From: Planococcaceae bacterium UBA3378
GTDB taxonomy: Bacteria > Bacillota > Bacilli > Bacillales_A > Planococcaceae
Reading direction: 5' to 3'
DNA length: 6,340 nt
Assembly: GCA_002359075.1 (NCBI GenBank)
Contig: DEQA01000126.1
Location: 1-6,340, forward strand
Shown here: positions 1 to 6,324 of the stretch, piece by piece
How the letters are laid out: each line of letters begins with the position of its first letter
How positions within the stretch are numbered: position 1 is the first letter of the stretch
Notes under the pieces: model-generated
The model's input: the letters and a program-made list of their open reading frames with translations, nothing else
What the model was told of the DNA's origin: nothing
The model's database searches: none
Position numbers and translations under genes: made by a program

Positions 1-1749
1 GTACGCTTTGGCAAACATATCATAGCCATCCCCGCCTTTTGCGGTGAAAGCATTTGTAGCAACTGCGTATGTTTTGTCATCCATGATCTCTGTAAAAGTA
101 CCTTCCTGCTGTACTTGTATGGAAACGATGCGCTCCCCAGCCGGCTTTGTACTGTCAAATACTATTTTAGCGCCTGCTACATGAAGGAAACCGCCATTTT
201 CATTTGGGTATGCAGATACGCTATGCTCAAATGCAGCTTTGATTTCCGCACCTGTCAGACGCATTGTTGCGAGTGTATTACCGAACGGCAGCACATTGAT
301 CACTTCCCCGACAGTAACAGGTCCTGCATTAATACCGTTGCGGATGCCGCCGCCGTTTTGGAATGCCAGGACAACTTCCCCATCATATTGCCTTGCTTTT
401 GCCAGCATTCCATCCGTGATCAGATTTCCTAACACCGTTTCATTTTTACGCACGCTTGGCTTTGTCACCTCGCCCCCTGTACGCGGATTTTCAAGAGGTT
501 CATCTAATACTACGCCAATTTCAGTCTGCTGTATTTCCTCTATTTTTTGTTTATATGGTTGCAACAGGGCAGCTGCCTCTGGATCATCCTCATAATCCGC
601 TGTAGCAATCAACTCGCCGTTGTATTTTGTCACAACACCTTTTTTATCAAAAGACACATCAAGTGAACCGACATAATCTCCGTATTGATATGCTTGTACA
701 ATCACTGTCGGTTCCTTTCCTTCTTCGATTTTCACTGGTTCTTCCAGCTTCGTATGAGAGTGACCGCCAATGATGACATCAATTCCATCTACATACTTGG
801 CGAGCTGCTGATCGTTATCAATTGCAGGATTATCATCAAAGCCGATATGCGTCACTGCTACGACTTTGTTGATACCCATTTTTTCAAATTCATCCACCAT
901 TTTACGGGCCTGCTCAATATAATTTCGGAAGGCAATGCTACCCGGATTAGAGATCATAGCAGTTTCCTCCGTCGTCAAACCGAAGAAACCAATTTTCTGT
1001 CCATCCACTTCTTTGACAATACCGGTATATATTTGGCCGTCTTTCGCATTTGTTTTAATTTTCGTATTAAATAATCCTTTAAAAATAGGGTCTTTCGAAA
1101 AATCAATATTGGAAGAAACGAATGGGAAATGAGCTGCTTTAATAAAATCTGCCAATGCCCGGTGCCCTTCCTTAGAAGAACCTAAATCGAATTCATGGTT
1201 GCCGAATGTCATAACATCTACTTTCATTAAATTCATGAATTCCACATCGGCTTGTCCCTTAAATTCATTGAAATATAGTGTACCTGAAAAAACATCTCCG
1301 GCATCCACTACTATTGTGTCAGGGTTTTCCTTACGCTTTTCTTTTACAACAGAAACCCGTTTTGCAACCTGATCAAGATTTGCATGAGTATCATTTAAAT
1401 GAAGAAATGATACATCTACCGCTTTGTTTTGACCTTTACCAGGATTCGGGCCTTTTCCGGGATGTTCTCCTTTATTCCCTTTCCCTGGATTCGTTGCAGG
1501 TCTCTTATTTTCTGTACTTGGTGTATGTGCTTGGGCACTCATAGAATGATTCAGAGCAATTTTATACTGATTATGAGCAGATACTTCGAGTTTCTGGCTA
1601 ATGAGTGATTTTGCTTCATCCACTTTATAGACCGGCACTTTATCTTCTTTCGGACCTTCTGCATAGGCGGCTCCTGCCATCGGTGCTACCATGACTGCCG
1701 CTCCAATTGTTAAAGTTTTAAACACTAATGATTTCTCGTAATAGTTCAT
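1..1749 (-). CDS. Secreted bifunctional metallophosphatase/5'-nucleotidase, 3' end beyond window
   Basis: The frame is open for 583 codons from an ATG at 1747-1749 to the left edge, with no stop, so the C-terminus is missing. An AAGGAG ribosome binding site at 1756-1761 supports this start. Residues 1-30 look like a signal peptide: a lysine near the start, a hydrophobic core at 13-28, and a likely cleavage site after AYA30. Residues 31-110 are a region I do not recognise, ending in a Gly/Pro/Lys-rich linker with three PGKG repeats (88-91, 97-100, 103-106). The calcineurin-like phosphoesterase domain follows, with metal-site motifs NDTH (119-122), GD (151-152), GNHE (183-186), THIG (300-303) and GGHSH (328-332). 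The 5'-nucleotidase C-terminal domain shows LGNLITDG (440-447), NGGGIR (465-470) and GGDGYDMF (572-579). The family hydrolyses 5'-nucleotides to nucleosides and phosphate outside the membrane (UshA/YfkN-like). The missing end could carry a wall anchor, which cannot be seen here. Substrate preference is inferred from the family. Confidence 0.93.
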   Translation of the reverse strand, partial: MNYYEKSLVFKTLTIGAAVMVAPMAGAAYAEGPKEDKVPVYKVDEAKSLISQKLEVSAHNQYKIALNHSMSAQAHTPSTENKRPATNPGKGNKGEHPGKGPNPGKGQNKAVDVSFLHLNDTHANLDQVAKRVSVVKEKRKENPDTIVVDAGDVFSGTLYFNEFKGQADVEFMNLMKVDVMTFGNHEFDLGSSKEGHRALADFIKAAHFPFVSSNIDFSKDPIFKGLFNTKIKTNAKDGQIYTGIVKEVDGQKIGFFGLTTEETAMISNPGSIAFRNYIEQARKMVDEFEKMGINKVVAVTHIGFDDNPAIDNDQQLAKYVDGIDVIIGGHSHTKLEEPVKIEEGKEPTVIVQAYQYGDYVGSLDVSFDKKGVVTKYNGELIATADYEDDPEAAALLQPYKQKIEEIQQTEIGVVLDEPLENPRTGGEVTKPSVRKNETVLGNLITDGMLAKARQYDGEVVLAFQNGGGIRNGINAGPVTVGEVINVLPFGNTLATMRLTGAEIKAAFEHSVSAYPNENGGFLHVAGAKIVFDSTKPAGERIVSIQVQQEGTFTEIMDDKTYAVATNAFTAKGGDGYDMFAKAY

Positions 1750-1888
1750 CCAATTCTCCTTTTTGCTATTGTTTTTAAAATATATTCATTGACATAAAAT
1801 TATCATTTCTGGCAGCCTCATACTATAGCTAAATATTCATAAAATTTATACCCTTTAAATAGTTTCAAAGACTCTGCAAATGACCTTT

Positions 1889-1928
1889 TTTATACAAAAA
1901 GAGATTCATCACTGTAACATGGTGTTAA
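1889..1928 (-). promoter_or_regulatory. Candidate promoter and possible PhoP-type box of the 5'-nucleotidase gene
   Basis: On the minus strand a TATAAA (1889-1894) lies 17 nt downstream of TTACAG (1912-1917). The -10 is good (5/6) but the -35 is poor, a pattern that often needs an activator. TTACAG is preceded, after exactly 5 nt, by TTAACA (1923-1928). This gives a TTAACA-N5-TTACAG direct repeat, which resembles the TTAACA-type half-sites of the Bacillus phosphate regulator PhoP. Only two half-sites are visible, whereas known boxes usually have more. The same bases also form a TAACA-N3-TGTTA inverted repeat (1915-1927), so another regulator is possible. The implied leader is about 130 nt. 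Confidence 0.3.
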
Positions 1929-1930
1929 TT

Positions 1931-2053
1931 TCCGTTCTGGCTGGACACTTTCTGCGGGGACACGACTCCAACTGAATGGTTTCGGAAATTATCTCGAAAC
2001 CATTCGATTTTTTAGCACGTGCTGTTCCCCAAGGAGCCGCCAGCCGCCGCTCC
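1931..2053. repeat. REP-like nested inverted-repeat element
   Basis: Three pairs of complementary arms are nested in order around one centre. The outer pair is GGCTGG (1939-1944) with CCAGCC (2040-2045). The middle pair is GGGGACACG (1956-1964) with CGTG (2018-2021) and TCCCC (2026-2030), interrupted by a 4-nt bulge. The inner pair is GAATGGTTTCG (1974-1984) with CGAAACCATTC (1995-2005). The element is more GC-rich than the flanking intergenic DNA and has no plausible coding content. Its layout resembles dispersed extragenic palindromes of Bacillales, and the outer arms look familiar to me from such repeats, but that is recollection and not a search result. The outer boundaries are approximate. 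Confidence 0.6.
1974..2013 (+). terminator. Perfect 11-bp hairpin with T-run, core of the palindromic element
   Basis: GAATGGTTTCG (1974-1984) and CGAAACCATTC (1995-2005) are perfect reverse complements around a 10-nt loop. Six T residues follow at 2008-2013 on the plus strand. This matches an intrinsic terminator for rightward transcription, but no plus-strand gene lies upstream. It could block antisense transcription, or it may simply be the tip of the repeat element. Confidence 0.3.
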
Positions 2054-2105
2054 AATCAACTTGTTATCATATTAGCTTGTCATCCTCAACTTATGGCAAA
2101 GACCC

Positions 2106-2143
2106 AAAAAAATCATTCCTAAAAAATTAGGAATGATCTTTTT
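2106..2143 (-). terminator. Intrinsic terminator of the nucleoside transporter gene
   Basis: An 11-bp perfect stem, ATCATTCCTAA (2112-2122) with TTAGGAATGAT (2127-2137), has a 4-nt loop. Read on the minus strand it begins 15 nt after the transporter stop codon and is followed by a run of U from 2111 to 2106. The plus-strand side also carries a T-run (2139-2144), so the hairpin could work in both directions. Confidence 0.9.
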
Positions 2144-2151
2144 TATTTCCA

Positions 2152-3363
2152 CTATAAGAACATACCGGCAATCGCTGCTGATAGTAATGAAGCAAGTGTC
2201 CCTGCAAGAACAGCCTTTAATGCAAGCTTTGCAATTACAGAGCGCTTATCTGGCGCCATAGCTCCTATACCACCAATTAAAATACCCATGGAGCTTAAGT
2301 TTGCAAATCCACAAAGGGCGAATGAAATGATAATTGCCGTCTTTTCTGAGAAATCTTCAATTACGGGTCCGAAGTTCGAAAAGGCAACGAATTCATTTAG
2401 GATTAATTTTTGCCCAATAAATGAACCTGCACGGACTGCTTCCTCCCATGGCACCCCAATAGCAAAGGCAAGCGGGGCAAATATATAGCCGAGTATGCCT
2501 TCCAATGTAATATCGCCAAAGCCAAACCAGCCGCCGATACCGCCCAAAATACCATTAAGCAAGGCGATCAGAGAAATAAATGCAAGCAGCATTGCCCCGA
2601 CATTTACTGCAAGCTTCAGTCCATCTGCTGCCCCATTTGCAGCTGCATCAATAACGTTTGATGATGTTTCGTCTTTTTCCAATTTAAAGTTTGTTTCATC
2701 CACTTCTTCTGTTTCGGGAATAATTAATTTTGCCAGTACTAAACCGGCCGGAGCAGCCATGAAGCTTGCTGCTAGCAAATACTCCAGGGGTACACCTAGT
2801 AATGAATATCCCACTAATACAGACCCTGAAACAGAAGCCAGACCACCTGTCATGACAGCAAACAGTTGAGATCTTGTCATCGTATTTAAAAATGGACGAA
2901 TAACAAGCGGCGCCTCTGTCTGGCCTACGAAGATGTTCGCTGCTGCATTAACAGATTCTGCTTGTGTTGTTCCGAGCACTTTTGATAAAAAGCCCCCAAT
3001 GATTTTGATAATAATTTGCATAATGCCTAAATAATAAAGAACAGAAATTAAGGAGGAGAAGAAAATAATGATCGTCAACACACTCATCGCAAATACAAAT
3101 CCAACCGTATCAGCATCTGCTAACCCGCCAAATACGAAATCGACACCTTCAAATGCGTAGTTAATTAAACTTTGCACAGCATTCGACAGCTGCATAAGTT
3201 TTTCTCGTCCATACTCCCACCTTAATACAATGAAGGCAAACAAAATCTGTACTGCTAAGCCGGATAATACAATACGCCATTGGATAGCTTTCCGATTTAT
3301 GGAAAAGGCAAAGCCAATACCTAGAACGATTAAAATACCAATAATTCCCCAAATAAAATCCAT
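2152..3363 (-). CDS. nupC: NupC/NupG-family concentrative nucleoside transporter
   Basis: This 403-residue integral membrane protein belongs to the concentrative nucleoside transporter (CNT) family, which imports nucleosides by cation symport. The length matches complete family members. Hydrophobic segments lie near residues 4-24, 31-48, 87-110, 113-130, 165-188, 195-213, 250-276, 288-305, 343-366 and 380-402. The signature GQTEAPL at 147-153 fits the first re-entrant hairpin, NEF at 323-325 the second, and GFANLSS at 352-358 the following helix. By alignment from memory with the Vibrio CNT structure, Q148/T149/E150, E324, N355 and S358 are the nucleoside-binding residues, and all are present. 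An acidic, lysine-containing loop occupies about 216-236. The ATG at 3361-3363 is preceded by AGGTG, an acceptable but not strong ribosome binding site. Bacillus has several paralogues (NupC, NupG/YutK and relatives), so the symbol denotes the family; pyrimidine versus purine preference cannot be decided here. Confidence 0.93.
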   Translation of the reverse strand: MDFIWGIIGILIVLGIGFAFSINRKAIQWRIVLSGLAVQILFAFIVLRWEYGREKLMQLSNAVQSLINYAFEGVDFVFGGLADADTVGFVFAMSVLTIIIFFSSLISVLYYLGIMQIIIKIIGGFLSKVLGTTQAESVNAAANIFVGQTEAPLVIRPFLNTMTRSQLFAVMTGGLASVSGSVLVGYSLLGVPLEYLLAASFMAAPAGLVLAKLIIPETEEVDETNFKLEKDETSSNVIDAAANGAADGLKLAVNVGAMLLAFISLIALLNGILGGIGGWFGFGDITLEGILGYIFAPLAFAIGVPWEEAVRAGSFIGQKLILNEFVAFSNFGPVIEDFSEKTAIIISFALCGFANLSSMGILIGGIGAMAPDKRSVIAKLALKAVLAGTLASLLSAAIAGMFL

Positions 3364-3397
3364 ATTTACACCTACTCTTATATAATTGAAAACCTTT

Positions 3398-3414
3398 TTT
3401 ACATCTATTTACAT
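3398..3414 (-). repeat. Heptamer direct repeat upstream of the transporter gene
   Basis: On the minus strand ATGTAAA occurs twice (3408-3414 and 3398-3404), spaced 10 bp, or one helical turn, apart. It lies just downstream of the candidate -10 of the transporter promoter. A regulator binding one DNA face is possible. In AT-rich DNA it may also be chance. Confidence 0.25.
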
Positions 3415-3419
3415 TCGAC

Positions 3420-3448
3420 AATAGACAACTTAAACCGTATAGTAACAA
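3420..3448 (-). promoter_or_regulatory. Candidate SigA promoter of the nucleoside transporter gene
   Basis: Minus strand TTGTTA (3443-3448) and TCTATT (3420-3425) are separated by 17 nt, each matching 4 of 6 consensus bases. This would give a leader of about 50 nt. A perfect TATAAT (3582-3587) lies farther upstream but has no -35 partner at a usable distance, because that position falls inside the recD2 terminator stem. The promoter assignment is therefore weak. Confidence 0.3.
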
Positions 3449-3597
3449 AACGTTAATTTGATGCGAATTGATCGTGTATTCTCAAGTTTTTATTATTGCC
3501 CAATATTCAATTCTTACTCTCTTTTTCTCAAGAACGGTATTTCCTCTCCCTTTTTGTAGAGCGATTGCATATAAACGAGAAATTATACGTTTAAAAT
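3449..3597. other. Intergenic stretch without a supported gene
   Basis: Between the recD2 terminator and the transporter promoter nothing codes convincingly. On the minus strand there is a lone TATAAT (3582-3587) and an 18-codon ATG reading frame starting near 3572 with no ribosome binding site. I see no attenuator hairpin and no complete riboswitch core. Confidence 0.5.
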
Positions 3598-3628
3598 AAA
3601 AAACGGCAGCTACCTAATGGCGCTGCCG
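3598..3628 (-). terminator. Intrinsic terminator of recD2
   Basis: The stem CGGCAGC (3604-3610) with GCTGCCG (3622-3628) is extended by an inner CC/GG pair (3613-3614 with 3619-3620) around a TAAT loop. On the minus strand it is followed by six U (3603-3598). It begins 67 nt after the recD2 stop codon and separates recD2 from the transporter gene. Confidence 0.88.
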
Positions 3629-3662
3629 CTTAAAAAGAATTTTTATATAAAAATAAGTGTCC

Positions 3663-3679
3663 TATCACTTTAAGTGATA
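3663..3679. repeat. 17-bp palindrome in the recD2 3' untranslated region
   Basis: TATCACTT (3663-3670) and AAGTGATA (3672-3679) are perfect reverse complements around one central T. The site lies between the recD2 stop codon and its terminator. It has the size and symmetry of a dimeric repressor operator, but the loop is too small for a stable RNA hairpin without opening inner pairs. I cannot name a regulator. Confidence 0.5.
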
Positions 3680-3695
3680 TCCCGATTTACGATTA

Positions 3696-6140
3696 TTATT
3701 CTTCCATAAAATCATAGGGTGTAATGCCATTCATGCCGATTAATGGATGAATATGCGGAGCTGTCTCCATATTTAAAACTTTCGGGAGTGTCTGTTCCGA
3801 TTGTCCTTTTCCTGGACTCACTTCTGTTTCTGTTTCCTTTTCATCTTCATCTGTTTTATTTCCTTCTATTTCCGTTGGGTTAAGCCTTGCCCTTAAGCTG
3901 GTCAGTCGCGCTAGATCGTCTGTTTTTGAAAGACCTTGTGTCAACACATCCGGCTCCCCGCATAAAATAAGGAAATTTTTTGCCCGTGTAATACCGGTAT
4001 ACAGCAGATTGCGCCGCAGCATTTTTGTATAGCCGCGCACTACCGGCATGATCACCGTTTGAAACTCTGACCCTTGTGATTTATGGATAGAGCAGCAATA
4101 CGCCAATGTGATTTGATTAAGATCGGCCCGCTGATACGTAACCTCAATGCCATCAAAATTAACAACGAGCAAATCCTGTTTTTCAATCGTTTCCTTCGCT
4201 TTAATAATAGCGATCACTTCACCCATATCGCCGTTAAATACATTACTTTCCGGCTGGTTAACAAGCTGGAGTACTTTATCGCCGATACGGAAAATAGTAT
4301 CGCCAAATACAAGTTCCTTTCTTGTTCCGTCATTTGGATTTACAAGTTCCTGTATTTGCTTGTTCAATGCATCTATTCCCGCAGGTCCCTTATACATCGG
4401 TGCCAGTACCTGAACATCCCGGATTGTCTGCCCTTTTGTTACGGCACTTTTGACAATTTGCGTTACAACGCTGGCAACTTGATCAGCCCCCGCCTTAATA
4501 AAGGAACGGTCACTTGTCTTTACTGTCAACGTATCAGGAACAATACCTTGTTTAATTTGGTGGGCAATTTCAATAATCGTAGATCCCTCTGCCTGTCTAT
4601 ATACATCCGTCAATTCAACAGTCGGCAGCTGTTTAGAGGCAAGCAGATCTTTCAAAACCTGTCCCGGTCCTACCGGCGGCAGCTGATCCTGGTCCCCGAC
4701 AAAGACGATTTGGACGTTTTCGGGAAGACTTTTCATCAATTGGTGGGCAAGCCACGTATCAACCATTGACATTTCATCAATTATCACAAGTTTCCCTGTA
4801 ATCTCGCGCCCTGTCTCCTCATCCTTATCCTCCTGGCCTGTAAAACCAAGCAAACGGTGAATCGTCATAGCAGGCAGCTCTGTGGATTCTGCAAGTCGTT
4901 TTGCTGCTCGGCCGGTCGGGGCGGCAAGAACAATAGGGAACGGCTCCTCTTTTTGGGCATAATATTTCGGATCCAAAGAAAGGCCATGCAGCTCTGCATA
5001 TACTTCTACCAATCCTTTAATAACCGTTGTCTTTCCCGTTCCGGGCCCGCCTGTCAAAATCATCACAGCCGAGTTTAATGCCGTTTCAATCGCTTGCGCC
5101 TGTGTAGGGGCATATGTAACGTCATAGCGCTCTTCTACTTCCCCGATTGCCTTTCTGATTTCGTCTTTGGAAAAGTGGGCTCGTTTTTTGTTTTCCTTTA
5201 TTAAATCGAGAATTTTCGAGGCGATGCCTATCTCGCTGAAATAAAGGGATGGAAGGTAAAGCCTTGTTTCCTCCCCGCAGATCTTACTCTCTTCCCGCAT
5301 TTCAATGCATGCTTTAGAAATAGCTTCATACGGAATTTCCACCCGCTGGCTCTGCTCCAGCATGTCCTTTACATGCGGCAGCACCTGCTCTGCGTCCAAA
5401 TAAACATGTCCTTCGGATAAAGCAGCATGTGTTAATACATGCAGCACCGCGGCCTTAATGCGGTCCGGATGGTTACCGGTAATACCGAGCCTTGAGCCAA
5501 GTTCATCTGCTCTTGCAAAGCCGACGCCTTCTACATCTTCAATTAGCCGGTACGGATTTTCCGTCAGCAAAGGGATCGTTTCCTCACGGTACACCTGGTA
5601 GATTTTCATACCAAGCTGTGGTCCGAATCCCCATTCATTCAATTGAATCATAACCCGCTGCAAGCCAAGATTTTGCTCTACTGCTGCACGGATTTGCGCC
5701 CTTTTATCAGCAGAAAGCCGCGGGACTGCATCCAGTGCTTCAGGATCTTCCAAGATCTTTTGCAGTGCATGAATACCCAGCTTTTCTACAATCGCTTCCG
5801 CCGTTTTCCGCCCTATTCCCGGAAACAGATCACTTGATAAATAATGGACAATTCCTGTCTCGGTAGCAGGTACTTCCTTTTGAAAAGTTTCGACCTGAAA
5901 CTGCAGGCCATACTTTGGATGTGTCTTCAATATTCCGGTAAAGCGGTATATTTCATCTTCTGTCAATGGAGGCAAATAGCCGACTACAATAATTTCTTTT
6001 TCTTTATATTCGATATTGGTTTCCTGTATTTGAACACGGACAATCGAATACATATTGGATGGATTGTGGAAAATGGACACGATAGGCCGGCCCAGAATAA
6101 ATAGTTTATTCACTTCAAATAAATCGAGGTTTTCAGCCAC
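3696..6140 (-). CDS. recD2: RecD2 family ATP-dependent 5'-3' DNA helicase
   Basis: This 814-residue protein is an SF1B helicase of the RecD2 (YrrC) type, which works without RecBC and acts in DNA repair and replication-fork maintenance. An N-terminal domain precedes helix-hairpin-helix segments near 103-121 (with PGIG), 132-150 and 194-220, the hallmark separating RecD2 from short RecD. Helicase motifs follow in order: PTQAQAI (345-351), Walker A GGPGTGKTT (364-372), motif Ia APTGRAAKRL (407-416), motif II VIIDEMSMVD (452-461), motif III GDQDQLPPVGPG (482-493), YRQ (514-516), SIHKSQGSEF (684-693) and YTGITRAK (714-721). All key residues are intact. An acidic, low-complexity linker (about 757-782) leads to a conserved-looking tail around IGMNGITPYDF (801-811). 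Translation starts at a GTG, supported by the ribosome binding site at 6147-6156. In Bacillus the gene lies next to a TPR gene and mnmA; here the upstream neighbour is outside the window. Confidence 0.97.
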   Translation of the reverse strand: MAENLDLFEVNKLFILGRPIVSIFHNPSNMYSIVRVQIQETNIEYKEKEIIVVGYLPPLTEDEIYRFTGILKTHPKYGLQFQVETFQKEVPATETGIVHYLSSDLFPGIGRKTAEAIVEKLGIHALQKILEDPEALDAVPRLSADKRAQIRAAVEQNLGLQRVMIQLNEWGFGPQLGMKIYQVYREETIPLLTENPYRLIEDVEGVGFARADELGSRLGITGNHPDRIKAAVLHVLTHAALSEGHVYLDAEQVLPHVKDMLEQSQRVEIPYEAISKACIEMREESKICGEETRLYLPSLYFSEIGIASKILDLIKENKKRAHFSKDEIRKAIGEVEERYDVTYAPTQAQAIETALNSAVMILTGGPGTGKTTVIKGLVEVYAELHGLSLDPKYYAQKEEPFPIVLAAPTGRAAKRLAESTELPAMTIHRLLGFTGQEDKDEETGREITGKLVIIDEMSMVDTWLAHQLMKSLPENVQIVFVGDQDQLPPVGPGQVLKDLLASKQLPTVELTDVYRQAEGSTIIEIAHQIKQGIVPDTLTVKTSDRSFIKAGADQVASVVTQIVKSAVTKGQTIRDVQVLAPMYKGPAGIDALNKQIQELVNPNDGTRKELVFGDTIFRIGDKVLQLVNQPESNVFNGDMGEVIAIIKAKETIEKQDLLVVNFDGIEVTYQRADLNQITLAYCCSIHKSQGSEFQTVIMPVVRGYTKMLRRNLLYTGITRAKNFLILCGEPDVLTQGLSKTDDLARLTSLRARLNPTEIEGNKTDEDEKETETEVSPGKGQSEQTLPKVLNMETAPHIHPLIGMNGITPYDFMEE

Positions 6141-6146
6141 CCGACT

Positions 6147-6156
6147 TCACCCCTTT
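6147..6156 (-). promoter_or_regulatory. Ribosome binding site fixing the GTG start of recD2
   Basis: Minus strand AAAGGGGTGA pairs well with the 16S rRNA 3' end. Its GGGG core is 9 nt upstream of the GTG at 6138-6140. The GTG inside the site itself is out of frame and meets a stop within six codons. This makes the GTG at 6140 the best start. Confidence 0.8.
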
Positions 6157-6174
6157 ATAACAATTCGTACAACC

Positions 6175-6203
6175 ATTTTATCATAGGACATGCATAGTGT
6201 CCT
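6175..6203 (-). promoter_or_regulatory. Candidate SigA promoter of recD2
   Basis: Minus strand AGGACA (6198-6203, 4/6) and TAAAAT (6175-6180, 5/6) are separated by exactly 17 nt. Transcription would start near 6168, giving a leader of about 28 nt that begins just upstream of the ribosome binding site. Confidence 0.5.
6185..6203. repeat. Inverted repeat overlapping the recD2 promoter
   Basis: AGGACA (6185-6190) and TGTCCT (6198-6203) are perfect inverted 6-mers with a 7-nt spacer. They cover the putative -35 and most of the spacer of the recD2 promoter, the usual place for a repressor. The site does not match the Bacillus LexA box (CGAAC-N4-GTTCG). Confidence 0.4.
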
Positions 6204-6209
6204 TGAAAT

Positions 6210-6237
6210 TTGAACGTTTCTTGCTGTTTAGAATAAT
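6210..6237 (+). promoter_or_regulatory. Candidate rightward promoter, back to back with the recD2 promoter
   Basis: Plus strand TTGAAC (6210-6215, 4/6) and AATAAT (6232-6237, 5/6) are separated by 16 nt. Its -35 lies only 6 bp from the putative recD2 -35 on the other strand. Transcription would start near 6244 and reach the terminator at 6267-6324, or a gene beyond the edge. Confidence 0.35.
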
Positions 6238-6266
6238 TGTTCACTGCTCCTATTTGAACATAACTA

Positions 6267-6324
6267 CGCTACGCATCCCCCTTCCAAATCTATTTGATTT
6301 GGTGGGGGTTAGTAGCGTTTTTTT
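6267..6324 (+). terminator. Strong plus-strand intrinsic terminator without a matching gene
   Basis: Three collinear stems are visible: CGCTAC (6267-6272) with GTAGCG (6312-6317), CCCCC (6277-6281) with GGGGG (6304-6308), and CCAAATC (6284-6290) with GATTTGG (6296-6302), around a 5-nt loop. Seven T follow on the plus strand (6318-6324), then A and five more T. There is no T-run on the minus-strand side, so it acts rightward. No plus-strand gene precedes it in the window. Confidence 0.75.

Noticed and set aside
115..1544. Several plus-strand open frames, including frames of 105-129 codons
   Set aside because: They lie antisense to the 5'-nucleotidase, which has complete family motifs. They have no ribosome binding sites and no recognisable products.
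3361..3420. CcpA cre site upstream of the transporter (TGTAAA...TTTTCA)
   Set aside because: The half-sites are too far apart and the central CG is missing.
3161..3448. 95-codon minus-strand frame overlapping the start of the transporter gene
   Set aside because: It runs in another frame through the transporter's well-conserved N-terminal membrane segments and has no recognisable domain.
3516..3574. Short minus-strand reading frame of about 18 codons starting with ATG
   Set aside because: It has no ribosome binding site and no recognisable product. A frame this short is expected by chance.
3449..3597. Purine-riboswitch-like bases (GTATAAT, ATATG, CTAC on the minus strand) upstream of a nucleoside transporter
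   Set aside because: Some purine transporter genes in Bacillus have a guanine riboswitch, so I checked. The P2 and P3 helices do not form, the second conserved loop and the GACTA-like junction are absent, and no P1 closing strand is present.
4083..4769. 228-codon plus-strand open frame
   Set aside because: It is entirely antisense to the helicase motifs of recD2. Its composition, rich in Asn, Arg and Ile, is that of a shadow frame.
6162..6220. LexA/DinR box upstream of recD2 (GAACGTTTC and CGAATTGTTA were inspected)
   Set aside because: Neither has the CGAAC-N4-GTTCG spacing, so SOS control is not supported.
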